A DNA stretch of 49,870 nt from Pleurotus ostreatus/Saccharomyces cerevisiae fusant. Lineage: Eukaryota; Opisthokonta. The stretch covers positions 1 to 49,870 of the forward strand of contig JAMQCK010000146.1 in assembly GCA_024196135.1 (NCBI GenBank). The letters run 5' to 3'. Shown here one piece after another: positions 11,633-22,327 of the stretch. Below the pieces are notes generated by a model, which saw only the letters and a list, made by a program, of their open reading frames with translations, did not search any database and was not told the DNA's origin. Each line of letters begins with the position of its first letter. The first letter of the stretch is position 1. Made by a program: the position numbers and the translations under genes.

Positions 11633-11840
11633 CTAGTACATCTAGATATCGAGATGAGATGCGCATGATCAGAGAGAGAATGGAGTACACACTGGGGGCT
11701 GCACTACTCTCCGCACAACGGGCTCTATCCTGAAGTCCAGAAACTCCTTGAACTTCTGAATACGAGCGGCCGGGCGCGGGATTGTCTCTGGCTTCTCCGA
11801 CGCCGCGATGATCAGCACATACACCAAGCGCCCGTCCTTG
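11431..11840 (-). repeat. Segment duplicated in inverted orientation at 27120-27491
   Basis: The 3' half of family copy 1 plus ~200 bp of its downstream flank match the opposite strand of 27120-27491 at roughly 85% by eye. Shared blocks include gcgttgccgccccttctgca, gactcctcgtcgga and the terminal intron and microexon. The matches lose register at about 11431. Confidence 0.75.
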
Positions 11841-12199
11841 AGCTCGCATTTGACCAATCCTTTGTTCTCCGATGCGTCCAGCGATGCCTCGAGCCTTTCG
11901 AGCCATTTTAAGACTGTGAAGCAGCGGTCGCCAAAGAAGGTCTGGGCGCCGTTGCGATCGACTGGCTTCTTCTTGCACTGGTAGTATATGTTTGACGTAG
12001 ATGTAACGTAGCAGAGAGCATAGTATGCGAGGAGCTGCCAATAAGTACGGCTAAAAGAGTCCTCGTACATGTCGGGCGACTGGTTGATCAAGCCACGGGT
12101 TATGACCATGCGCCGCACATCTCCGTCGTTCTCGTTGAGCGTCCACTCAGTGTGCGCAGGAGAAGTGGGTAGGGCGGAGATTGCGAGAGGTGTCGACAT
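11633..12199 (-). CDS. Unknown small-protein family, copy 1 (dispersed)
   Basis: Member of the tandem family at 42-49 kb. Exon 1 is 12199-11693, the intron 51 nt, and the last exon 11641-11633 encodes only Met-Tyr-stop; total 171 residues. The diagnostic blocks are present but diverged: DVRRMVITRG, LCYVTSTSNIYYQCK, FFGDRCFTVLKWLERLEA, CELKDG, RPAARIQKFKEFL. The predicted start MSTPLAIS is chosen because family proteins begin a short Ser-rich stretch before the conserved Trp; an upstream in-frame Met would add a hydrophobic stretch absent from other copies. It is the most divergent intact copy. Two CACGTG boxes lie 110-119 bp upstream. Function unknown. Confidence 0.7.
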
Positions 12200-12303
12200 A
12201 GTCCTGTACTGACTTCTGAAATAAGGCGCAAGGGACGTTAGCTTGACTTCGGAGAAGGTGATGGAGAGAGACAAGGAAAGAGCACGCGAGAGCACCCGGA
12301 AAC

Positions 12304-12318
12304 CACGTGCGCCACGTG
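12304..12318 (-). promoter_or_regulatory. Paired CACGTG boxes upstream of copy 1
   Basis: Two CACGTG palindromes three bases apart, 110-119 bp before the copy 1 start. Most family copies have this E-box (bHLH-type site) upstream. A regulatory role is inference. Confidence 0.45.
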
Positions 12319-12677
12319 GATGTCACGGTTCATCTCCCTCACGTCATCCACCAGTGCCCGCGAACCCAGCGTCTGGCTGTCTCGTATGTTCGGCGACTTC
12401 TGAAGCCATGTGTAAGCACCGGTACGCCAAAACTGTCCACCAGATATCATCAGTGGAGGCAGGGTGCATGTGAGGCGCAACTCATCGAGTCGCATTCATC
12501 CGGTTACTCTAACTCACCTGCCTTGAAAAGCCGAAACTCGGGGCACCGTAGATCATTACAAAGGTGGACTCTCCCAATGACAAAAGGCAAGCAAGCACAT
12601 AATAATGGCATGGCATGGACATACAAACAAGCATGATAGATGATAGACCGTAAACCTAATTATCCAGTACAAGACAT

Positions 12678-14784
12678 TCAGAAGGTCATCTTTTTCCCCT
12701 CGAACGCAGCGGCGGCACCCGAGCGCGCGCTGCCCCGGGGTGCGCCACGTCCGCGACCACCACGGCCACGATCACCGTACCCGCGGTCACCACCTCGTCC
12801 GCGACCACCGCCACGTCCACCACGGTCGCCAAAGCCTCCACCACGGCCACCACCAAAGCCACGACCGCCACCACGACCACCACGGTCACCGCCCCGACCG
12901 CCAAAGCCACCGCGCCCACCACCACGACCACCGCCGTTGCTGTCGCGCGGCTGCGAGTAGTCGAGGCGGATGTTGCGCCCATCCAACTCAGCTCCCGCGA
13001 GGGCCTCGTAGGCCTTCTTGGCACCCTCGATGTCCTCGAACTCGACATACCCAAAGCCCTTCGGGCGGCCCGTCTCGAACTCCGTCGGCAGACGGACGTT
13101 CTTGACGCCATACTCGTTGAACAAGCCCCATACCGCGTCCTCTGTCGCAGACCACGACAGGTTGCCCACGAACAGCGTGCTGCTCGGCTCGCTGGGCTTG
13201 TCGCCGAACTGGCGCGCGCGCGACGACGGGTCGTGCGCGCCCTTCGGCTGCGGCTTCGTCGCCGTGCCCGTGCGAATATTCCGGCCATCGAGCTCGTACC
13301 CGTCCATCTCTTCCTTCGCCTTCTTCGCCTGCTCGTGCGTGGCGAAGTGCACATACCCGAAGCCGCGCGAGTTGCCAGTCTGGCGGTCCATCATGACGAT
13401 CGCGGACTCGATGTCGCCGAACTTCGCGAACTCCTGCTGGAGACGGTCGTTGTCGACATCGAAGGGCAGGCCGCCAACAAAGACGGAGGTGTACTCCTCC
13501 TCCTCGTTACCGGTGGCCTTCGCGTCACCATTGGCGAGCTTGGCCTTTTTGGACGTCGCGGGGGCGTCGTCGGTCGCCTTGCGCTTGCCTTGGAACTGCA
13601 TCAGCGTGGTGTCCGCGTAAGGACGGAAAGGAAACACACCATTGGTCTGCGCGGCGGCCTGCGTGCCGTCCTCCATCTCAGCGTCAGAATCGTCGCTGTC
13701 AGACGAGTCGTCCGAGGAGTCAGCAGCAGCCTTCTTCGCCGCCGGCTTCTCCTCCTCGTCAGAGTCAGAGTCCGAGTCGTCAGACGACGTCTCAGGCTTC
13801 GCCACCGCCTTCTTGGGCGCCTCCTCCTCATCGCTGTCTTCATCCGAGCTGTCGTCGCTCGACTCCGCAGCCTTGGCAGCAGCCTTCGCCGGCGTGCCCT
13901 TCGCGGGGATGGCCTTCGCGGCGGGCTTCTCGTCATCAGAGTCGTCAGAGTCATCGCTGGAGTCCGAGTCCGCCGCGGCCTTCTTGGCTACAGCGGCCTT
14001 GGCCGGCGTCTGCTTCTCCGCGTCAGAGTCATCGCTGTCGCTGTCGTCGGAGTCGTCCGACGACGCAGCCTTCGCGGCCGCTTTTGAGGGGGTTGCCTTG
14101 ACCTGCGCGGCCTTCGGCTTTTCATCCTCGCTCTCAGAGTCGGAGGAGTCGGATGAGGAGGACTCGGCAGCGGCGGCCTTCTGTGGAAGACGTAGATCAG
14201 TGAGGGTGATGTGAGGGTAAGGAATGGATAACGCACCTTGCCATTTGTAGCCGGGGCCTTCGGGGCTTCCTCCTCGGAGTCGCTCTCGCTGCTGTCGTCG
14301 GACGACTCGGCGGCCTTGGCCTAAAATAGTGTCAGCGAACGGTACTAAGATGATCGGCAGAGCGTGCGTACCTTGCCGTTAGCCTTCTTCGGAGTGGAAG
14401 TTTTCGACTTCACCTCCTTCGCCGCCACGGCCTTCTTGTCAGCCTTCGCAGGCTTCTGGAGTGGGTGTCAGCTACCTGAAACGACGTGGCGATGTATTGC
14501 ATAGGGAGGGAAGGTAGAGGAGCAGTCCCCGCAGGATAGGATGCAGGTGTGCACCTTGCAGGATGAATGATACATCCCATCGCATGCGAGGTCCTCTCCA
14601 TCGAAGATGGACACATCGACAGCAGAGATAACAAGACACCTACCTCAACGACCTTCTTAGCCATGATCTCCGCGGCCGTAGGGACGGCCTTGGTCTCCTT
14701 CTTCGCCTTCTTGTCTACCTTCGCGGCCTTGTCGCCCTTGCTGACCTTCGCGGGCTTCGCGTCGCCCTTCGCAGCCTTAGCCAT
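12678..14784 (-). CDS. Nucleolin/Gar2/Nsr1-like nucleolar protein
   Basis: Acts in ribosome biogenesis in the nucleolus, binding pre-rRNA. Exons 14784-14644, 14455-14372, 14320-14237 and 14180-12678 give 603 residues; the introns are phase 0, the first 188 nt long. The N-terminus is Lys/Ala-rich (MAKAAKGDAKPAK), followed by repeated acidic Ser/Asp/Glu blocks separated by KKAA/KP linkers, typical CK2-phosphorylated nucleolar tracts. Two RRMs follow: RRM1 at ~335-410 (RNP2 SVFVGGLPF, RNP1 RGFGYVHF) and RRM2 at ~438-512 (RNP2 LFVGNLSW, RNP1 KGFGYVEF). A C-terminal GGRGG/RGG domain (~518-590) ends FEGKKMTF. This order is diagnostic of nucleolin, Nsr1 and Gar2. The acidic, RRM and RGG segments are all intact. 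Confidence 0.92.
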
Positions 14785-16032
14785 CGTAGTCGTAAGGCGG
14801 GGGAGGGTGGTAAAGGAAAGGAAAGGGAATGAAAACCGGTAAAAGTACCGGTGGGGGGAGGGAAGGTGGGCGGAGGAGGTAAGAGACGCAAGTGCTAAAA
14901 CTTTTGGGAAAAGCACTTTGATCGGGATTGATCAGGTAGCACGTGGCGTTTCTGATGGGTGATGGATGCGGGCCGGGATACCCGGTGGTCGGTGAAAGGG
15001 CTCGATTTGGAAGCAAAGCGGTTGGACCTACAACTTCTGGCGCCTACCCTAGCAATCGCTACTGTAGGGTCAGCGTCCTTTGCCTGAGTCGTAGACTCAG
15101 GTTATTCTGTGCGCGTACTACTTCTTCATCACGCGTTACGGATAGGCCACGCTAGTACAGAAGCCATGCCCCCATACTTACAAGAAGATGATCATGTCGA
15201 TCTCGCGAGGGTGGTCAACATCCAATCAAGGAGAAGGACAGAGACACTATGTAACTGTCCCTTGAATTCCTGGGAAGTAGCAGGAGCCTGAGGCTCTCTT
15301 GATGACACGGCCGGGTCATGGTCATCCCCCCTCCCGTGGGGTGCTCGCTCATGAGTAAATACGCGACGATTCGACGGAGACATTACCGCCACCAAGCCCA
15401 CGAAACAGGGCATTATGAGTCTATGACAACACGATATTTGAGCACTACTGTTGCCCCAAATATACCGAAGAAAAGTGCGTCTGGGCCGCGCAGCCCAGTG
15501 GAGAGCAGGAGAAGGAAGATGTCGAGGAGCGATCTCGAAGGGAACTCTGTACCCGCAGATCGCGCGGTATATTCCCTCGAATTTATGCCGGAGTAGAATG
15601 ACTACCGGTCGTACATACCAACCATAGAGCAACCCTCTTGTCTATGCCTTGTATACTGGCTGCTTGTTGATCATGGTCGAGAACAAGTCATATCGAGTCA
15701 ATGGACCGACAGCAAGTCGTAAGAGTTCAAGTGCCCATCGTTGATCAGGATCACCCTTGCACGGAAAAGAAAGGCACAGAGGAATAGAAAAAGTGCCTGG
15801 CGTTTGCACACCTCGTAAGCACGCCGCGTCCACCAAGCCAGAGAGTTTCGAAGGGTCGCCCAGGCTTTACAAGGAGGTCAGGAACAAAGGACGCGGCGGG
15901 AGAGGCCAAAAGGGCAAGCGGATCGATGATGTTTCAGCGACACGTGCGGAGGCAACACTGCATCTGGTGACAGCGTTCGCCCAGCGTCTCATCCGTGCGC
16001 GCACTCGTACTCCTCACCCATCCACCGCGCGC
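14785..16032. other. Divergent intergenic region, no gene seen
   Basis: This 1.25-kb gap lies between the nucleolin-like gene (minus) and the VHS-GAT gene (plus). It should contain both promoters. A CACGTG is at 14940-14945. A perfect inverted repeat, CCTGAGTC-gta-GACTCAGG, is at 15083-15101. Open frames here are short and lack conserved features. Confidence 0.5.
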
Positions 16033-18880
16033 ATGAAGAAGCTCTTCGCCCGCGACAAGCCCAAGCCCGCGCGCGTCGCCCCCGGCTCGCGCGACATCGA
16101 CGTACGCCCCGCCCCCGCGCCCCATCGCGCCGCACGCGCAGCTGACAGCCACCACCAGCCCGACCACGCTCCCGCGCCCCCGCCCCACCCATACCTCCCC
16201 CCAGAACCCGTCCATCGCCGCCCGCCGCGTCCCTCGAACGAGGAGGAGAACTGGGAGGTCGTCCGCCAGTCCCAGCTGCTCGATGAGTTCACAAGTCCAC
16301 ACGCGCCTGCGCTCGCGCCCTCCCGCCAATCCTCACACGGTAGCCTGCCCCCGGGCGCATCACCTCCTGTTGCAAGCCCGCGATCGCCGTCGCCGTACAG
16401 CGTACGGTCGCTTCAAGGCGCCATCAGCATGGTGTCGCCACCGCCCGTGGGATCGAAGGAGCCGCCGCGGGATACGACCAAGATACGCAAGCAGCCCCAA
16501 GCGCACGGCGGTGCTATCACGAACACCCTACGAGCACTCGACCCTCCATCCTTAGAACGAGATGAAGTCACGACGCAGTCCGAGCACAGCCAGTCCGCCC
16601 CAATGCCGAAGGAACCGGAAAAGAAACGCGGATTCTGGCAGCCCAATCTCTTTGGCGATCGGACCAAGGACACCAAGAGGGAGGACGATGGCGAGCTTAC
16701 GAGGATGATTGGTGCGCAGACATCGTTACCTCTTAGATCTCTGCCAATATAGCGATATAGGTTACTTGACGGCCACATCGTCCGAAGATTGGGCTCTCGT
16801 GCTTGAAGTCTGCGAACGCGCATCTGCGAGTGATTCTCTCGCGAAGGAGGCTGTTCGGGCGTTGAGGCGCGAGTTCAAGTATGTGGTGATCAATATATCT
16901 GCTTCTGCCGTGTTTATCTCCCGCTCAGGTATGGCGAGCCGCCTGCGCAACTGGCCGCTGCACGAGTGAGTGTCTGCACGTCCCTCATCTGTATACACCC
17001 TGACGAGTGCAACAGCTATGGGCGATACTACTGCGTAATTCCTCGGAGACCTTCATTGCGCAAACCACCTCGCGCAAGTTTTTGGATAGCCTAGAAGATG
17101 TTCTGACTTCATCGCGCACATCACCCGTCGTGCGTGAGCGTCTTCTTGACGTCGTCGCGGCAGCCGCTTATGCAAGTGGCCGAGGTGAGTGTAGGGACTT
17201 CCTATCAGAAGACCGCTCTCGCTAATTTATCACAGCGAAAGACGGCAAGAACGAAGGCTTCCGGGGTTTGTGGCGCAAGGTCAAGCCTGCGGACAAGCCG
17301 GACGAGGTATGCTCACAATGTTCGTTTTGAAGTGCTTCAGTACTGAGTCGCGCCTAGGGTGTCCCACTCGATACAGAAGACGTCATGTTCACGCCTCCTT
17401 CCAACGGCGGGCGCGCATCCCAGATGGGGCATCCCGCCAACTACGAGGCCCCGCCGCCGACACACAGCACGCCTCCCTCGCCACAGCAGGTGCGATATGA
17501 AGCCGTCACTCCGAGGTATACCTGTCGCTTACCAATATTCTCCTCGTCATCGTCAATCCCCATACCACTAAACAGCATCACAAGAAGCACAAGTCACCGT
17601 CGCATAACCGCATCATACCACCAGAGGAAGACATGCGGCGACTATTCACGGAGTGCAAGATTGGGCAGGGCAACGCGTCGCTGCTTTCCCAGGCAATCAT
17701 GATGCGCAAACCGGAGGACATGAAGTCGGACATCATCAAGGTAACTGTCAGTTATAACAAAACAGTCGTACGCTAACGAGTTGCTTGCTCGCTAGGAATT
17801 CTACGTCAAATGTCGCGCCTCTCAAGAACTCATCTTCGCGCAAATACCCTGGGCGTCTGCCAACGCCGAGCGCTCACGGGTGCAGAGGGACCACGAACAG
17901 CCGCAGTCAAGAACGCGGAAGGATTCGAAGGCCTCGATTCTGACCGATACCGACTCCAACTCCAGCGAGCAAACCGTTGAAGAGCGGCTGCTCGCTGCGC
18001 TGCTTGCAGCGAATGCCGAGTTGGTTGAGGCGCTGAACCAGTACGACGACATGAAGCGGATAGCTCAAGAGCGCAAGGTGGAGAAGAGGAGCCGGCAGGA
18101 GACCAGGATGGACAGACATGTGAGTGCGTTGTCTTTCGATATCAGGCGCAAGCTCACGAATGCAGAAACTACATCAAATGGATTCGGAAGCGTCTATACC
18201 ACCATCGCTATCGAGCGGCGCATCCCGCTCGCGGACTCCTTCGCCCATGCGCCAGGAAAGACACGAACGCGTTTCCTCTCGTCCTACTTCTATGACTTTG
18301 CATGGTGAGGGTCTCGCGCCTCCACCCGCTGCACCCCACGGTCCTCGCTCGCCATCTTCACAACACCATTCACGAACGCCCTCTCCTGCAACACCGCCTC
18401 ATCCACCGAACACGTTGACCAACCTGCCAATACTTGGGCAATCCCATCACCATCACAACATTCTCGACGGCGTCGCGAGTCTGAGTATTGGGCGGCATAC
18501 ACCGGTCGCCATAGAGATCAACGAGCAGTGCGATACGCCCATTGAGCCCAGCTCGAAGCCGAGTGCGAAGGCCCTTGGCAAGAGACGGCAAGAAGAGCCT
18601 GAGGGTACGTACTTCCCATCAAGTTTCGCTGTTCCGTGCTCATCCGCCCGCTGCAGCATCAGAGAACGCGCCGAACGACGATGATGAGTGGGAACACAGT
18701 AGTGATCTGTATGTGCGGAACGAGGACGACGAGGACGATGAGGAGAAGGAGAGGGAGCGTCCGTGGCAGAGGCAGCCGGTGCACTATGTGTACGACGCGG
18801 TGGCAGAGCGGAGAGCGGAGCAGCAACGAATAGCGGAGCAGCTGAAGGGCACGCCCGCGCTCGTGAATGGCGTACGCTGA
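16033..18880 (+). CDS. VHS-GAT domain endocytic adaptor, Lsb5-like
   Basis: Probably an adaptor linking membrane cargo or ubiquitin to actin and endocytosis, like yeast Lsb5 and the GGA/Tom1 group. Ten exons (16033-16711, 16761-16878, 16929-16965, 17016-17184, 17236-17306, 17358-17489, 17576-17740, 17796-18119, 18166-18604, 18657-18880) add up to 785 residues in frame. The N-terminal ~225 aa are Pro/Ser-rich and disordered. A VHS/ENTH-like helical domain follows (~227-330: SEDWALVLEVCERAS, AARLWAILLRNSSE, RERLLDVVAAAAY). A GAT-type three-helix region is at ~405-530 (EEDMRRLFTECKIGQGNASL, ERLLAALLAANAELVEALNQ). The tail is Ser/Pro-rich, then acidic with a terminal coiled segment. The exon 6 end (17489) is less certain than the others; a GT at 17516 does not keep the frame. 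Confidence 0.75.
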
Positions 18881-19037
18881 GTTGTTACGTGCGAATACAT
18901 GCCTTGGATGAGCTGGACCGTCCGCGTGAAGCCAGAGTTGACGATTGTGGGCGCTGTTGACGCGCTGACACGACGCACGTGAAAGGTTCAAGTGTGACGT
19001 TACGTAATGCAGGCTCACTCTCTTTTTCCCAACCACG
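18881..19037 (+). promoter_or_regulatory. Short promoter gap before the FHA gene
   Basis: Only 157 bp separate the VHS-GAT stop from the next start, so the 3' end of one gene and the promoter of the next share this space. It includes GCACGTGA at 18976-18983. Confidence 0.4.
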
Positions 19038-21423
19038 ATGCCTGCCCCTGCGCCGTTCGCGTCCGCGCAGCCGCTGTATCCGGCCCTCTACCTCTATCCG
19101 CTCAATGACTCCTTCATCCCGAAGCACATATACCTGCCCCCCAACACAAAGGTCAAGATTGGCCGACAGACCAATGCCAAAACTGCACCCGGCGAGCGAA
19201 ATGGTTATTTCGACTCCAAGGTCCTCTCCCGCCAGCATGCGGAGGTCTGGGAGGAGAATGGCAAGGTGCGTGCCACCAGAAGTGCCAGGGCGACACTCAC
19301 GCGGCGCAGATATACATACGCGACGTCAAGAGCTCAAACGGGACGTTTATCAACGGCGACCGACTGTCTGGCGAGGGCATGGAGTCCGAACCATATGACC
19401 TCAAGTCGGATGATATAGTCGTACGTGCCTGCCCTCCTTCCCGCTACCGGTTACTCAGCCCGCCTAGGAATTCGGTATCGACATCGTCGGCGAGGACAAC
19501 AAAACTATCATCCACCACAAAGTGTCCGCCCGGGTCGTGTGCATATTCTCTGAACACGACGCGCAGGTCGCCCTCCGCGCGGAGCAGCTGACGCAGCAGC
19601 AACAGCACCTCCAGCCGCAACAGCAGCACCAGCAGTACCCCGGGCCCTCATCCTCCTTCAACTTCAACGGCAACCCGCCGCCCCGTCGCCAGGTCGGCAA
19701 TGCGCCTCAGCAAAATGGTCCCGCGAACCAGCTGGGCTCACTCGGCGGTCCGAATATGCGGCCGCCGGGCAAGTCGACCATCTCGTTCGAGCACATCCTG
19801 AACCGCCTACAAGGCGAGCTGCAGAAGAGCCGCGAGACTGGGGCCGAGCTGCATACCATCACTGGCGCTATGAGCGATATCCATGATACCTTGGGTGGCA
19901 ACCTGGTAAGTCGCACGGTGCCACCTTGCGGAGAATAGTCGTTCATGATGCTGGTTGCAGCCCCCGAACGCCCCTCCTTACCCACACTCCTTACCACCTG
20001 TTCGTCCACCACAGCCGTCATCGAATGTCGACGGCGTACCCCAACAACAATCCACATCGCCGGAGCCGCAGCCGCCGCGTCCCAGCTCCTCGCATGGGTC
20101 ACCTGACACGATGCAGGTCACCTTGTCGGGTCTCGAGAAGGAAGTCACGGCCGCGCAATCGTCGTTGCTGGCGCAGATGGAGAAATTGCACGAAGTCCTT
20201 GATGAGCAGGAGAAGATCAGAGAAGAGGTGCGCCGCTTGCGCGAGGTTGTATATGTGGAGCACACACAGCAGAAGCACGATGAGGAGGAGGAGCGAGGCA
20301 GTGGATTTGACGAGGACGACGAGGGCGAGGGCGAATCGATGGACGATGACGATGACGCACGCAGCGTCGCCACGCTCGTCCCGCACGAGCTCGAGCGCGT
20401 GGATGAGGTAGATGAGGAGCACCTGGAGAATGCAGAGGATCACCGCGATGACGAGCAGCGTCGCGACGATAACCTCGCACTGGGGCGCCCTCGTACACCG
20501 GAGCCTACGCATCTCGGGATGCGTGACAGGCAACCCCACCAGCCCTCTCCCCTCTCGAACGACATGTCCGTCACCGCCTCCATCGACGACCTCGCCGCGC
20601 GCATGTCCGACCTCACCGCCCAGCTCGAGTCCGCACTCGCGCTTAGCAATTCCCTCCAATCTAAGCACGCGGAGGCGCAAGAGACAATTCAGCGTCTCGA
20701 GCAGAAGATCGGCGTTCTCGAGACGCTTTTGACTTCCAAGACCGAGCAGGAGAGCACGCCAGCCCCCACACCGGCTCCGGAGCCCGTCCCGTCTCAGTCG
20801 GAAGAGGTCAGCAAGATCCTCAGCAACTACAAAGCTGCGTTCGACCAGCAGTTCGCCGCCATGCGCGAGGAGTGGAACGCGGAGCGGGAGCGGATGCGCA
20901 TCCTTGAGGAGCGTGTCGCGTTGACTGCGTCCTCGTCCCACCCTGCACCTCTCCTCAACGGCGACGCCTCGTCTAAGCTGACGGGCGGTCTCGTCACCCC
21001 GCCAAGTCCGCGCAGTCCCGCACGCAAGCGCCGTGGCAGCAGCCGACGCCGAAGTCGCAGCGAGAGCCGGAGCGAGGAAGGCTTGAGCGACGCCGAGAGC
21101 GTCAGCACGGGGGCGACGAAGGTGGAGCCCGACGTGAAGGAGAAGGGCTTCTCGGACGCGAGCGAGCGCGGGCTCGTCACCCCGGAGCACAGTCTCAGGG
21201 GCGGGATGCCCGGCTTCGCGAGTTCTGCGGACATGAAGGACGATATCAGGAAGGGCGTCGGCTTTCGGGATGGGGTACGTACATGCTTCCTGTCCAGGAA
21301 ATGCCGTCGGTGCTAACGACCTCCCAGCGCACAGCTGGCTCGCCTGCGAATGCTCAGGCTGCCGTCGGCGTCCTTGTCTTAAGTATCGCTGCCGCCGCCG
21401 TCATATGGAGAGTCAAGGATTAG
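19038..21423 (+). CDS. FHA domain, coiled-coil, tail-anchored protein (Far9/Vps64/SLMAP-like)
   Basis: Likely a membrane-anchored STRIPAK/Far complex subunit that recognises phosphothreonine. Five exons (19038-19265, 19310-19420, 19468-19905, 19961-21274, 21328-21423) give 728 residues. The FHA domain (~38-130) shows the conserved GR (VKIGRQ), SRQHA (LSRQHAEVW) and SSNGTFING (VKSSNGTFIN) motifs. Then come a Gln-rich linker, a long charged coiled coil (GLEKEVTAAQSSLLAQMEKL, then LEQKIGVLETLL and more) and a Ser/Arg tract. The last exon encodes a single C-terminal transmembrane helix (AAVGVLVLSIAAAAVIW) followed by only RVKD, as in tail-anchored proteins. Yeast Far9/Far10 and animal SLMAP have the same FHA, coiled-coil, tail-anchor order. 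Retaining the last intron would remove the anchor. Confidence 0.82.
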
Positions 21424-21956
21424 GCCTTTATCTTTTTCTCAGTCACGGACGATACCCGGCTACGGTGCGTTTCGCGGGCCCGCTCGCGTTGTCGTGCGCT
21501 GACGTGCTTTGCAGGACACTGCGGCGTGGAAGAACGGGCAAAAGCTCTGTCTCGGGAGTCTTAATTCGTCTTTCGCATCCCCTTGTATATACACACCCTT
21601 AACTTTATTGACACGACCGATGAGCATGAGTACATATGGTATCCACACATAGACTTTGCCTTAGTGTTAGTGAAAACACATATGCGATGAGGATTACGGA
21701 GCGCTGTGGGTAGGACCTACATAATGTTATTTGGTATGAACCCCCGCTTTCATTGTGTTCAGGTTGCAGGTCGACTGGGATGTCAACTGTGGTACGTCCA
21801 TGCCCACCACTGGTGTGTCTGCTAGCTGTAACTTTGGCAGGGGTCAGGATTTTGAGGGATATGTGGCGCTTTGGGAGAGCCTCTGAAAATTCCCACGCGA
21901 GTCGTGCTCTGCAAAGTTGACTTACTTCGAAGTAGGATCAAAAATCCTGATTCCTG
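21424..21956. other. Intergenic, mostly featureless
   Basis: The 3' flank of the FHA gene. It contains no recognisable gene. Possible ATG and splice signals near 21785-21850 could be the start of the small gene described next, but no consistent reading could be built. Confidence 0.4.
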
Positions 21957-21988
21957 CACTGATCTCAAGGCCAATCTTCGCAAACCAA

Positions 21989-22256
21989 GACGAGCTGCGG
22001 TCGTCCTCGAGGTCAACCGCCGCTTCATCAACATCTGGCTACCACGTGCGGCCCGGATTTGGAGGTATTTGGCAATACCTGGTTCTCTTCCCGCGAGCTC
22101 GCCTCGTCAAAGCGGCCCTACACCGCGTATCTTGACGCCGACGACGACCTCGACGCGCACCCCCTCACCGCGCGACCCGCTTCCACCGCCCCAGTCATCC
22201 AACGCACAACCCTAGACCCTGTGGGAACGATCCTGGGCGTCGGACAGCAACTATAG
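21989..22256 (+). pseudogene. Possible small gene with an apparent frameshift
   Basis: From 21989 the frame reads DELRSSSRSTAASSTSGYHV then RPGFGG, and near 22068 the plausible coding frame changes to FGNTWFSSRELASSKRPYTA, continuing with an Asp-rich YLDADDDLDAHP segment and ending ILGVGQQL-stop at 22256. Both halves look protein-like and would be continuous if one base in the stretch ggaggtatttgg were absent. It may be a pseudogene, a sequencing error, or two frames of unrelated origin. The 5' end is not resolved and I do not recognise the protein. It sits directly upstream of the LIM-binding gene, in the same orientation. Confidence 0.3.
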
Positions 22257-22327
22257 CACTCAGCGGAGGCTTTCCCGCGCGCCTCGAAGAGACGTTCCCC
22301 CGCGCTGCACATGCAACGAGCAGAACG

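Noticed and set aside
14940..14945. Other CACGTG sites (about 4372, 14940, 18977, 22043, 33184, 40168) as targets of the same regulator
   Set aside because: They lack the flanking conserved blocks and fixed spacing seen before the family copies, and this hexamer is expected by chance in GC-rich DNA.
15083..15101. Short perfect inverted repeat CCTGAGTC-gta-GACTCAGG
   Set aside because: Arms of 8 bp with a 3-nt loop can arise by chance in 50 kb; no poly-T run, RNA gene or element boundary accompanies it.
20099..21190. Long minus-strand open frame (363 codons)
   Set aside because: Shadow of exon 4 of the FHA protein gene; the plus-strand reading has clear domain and splice support.
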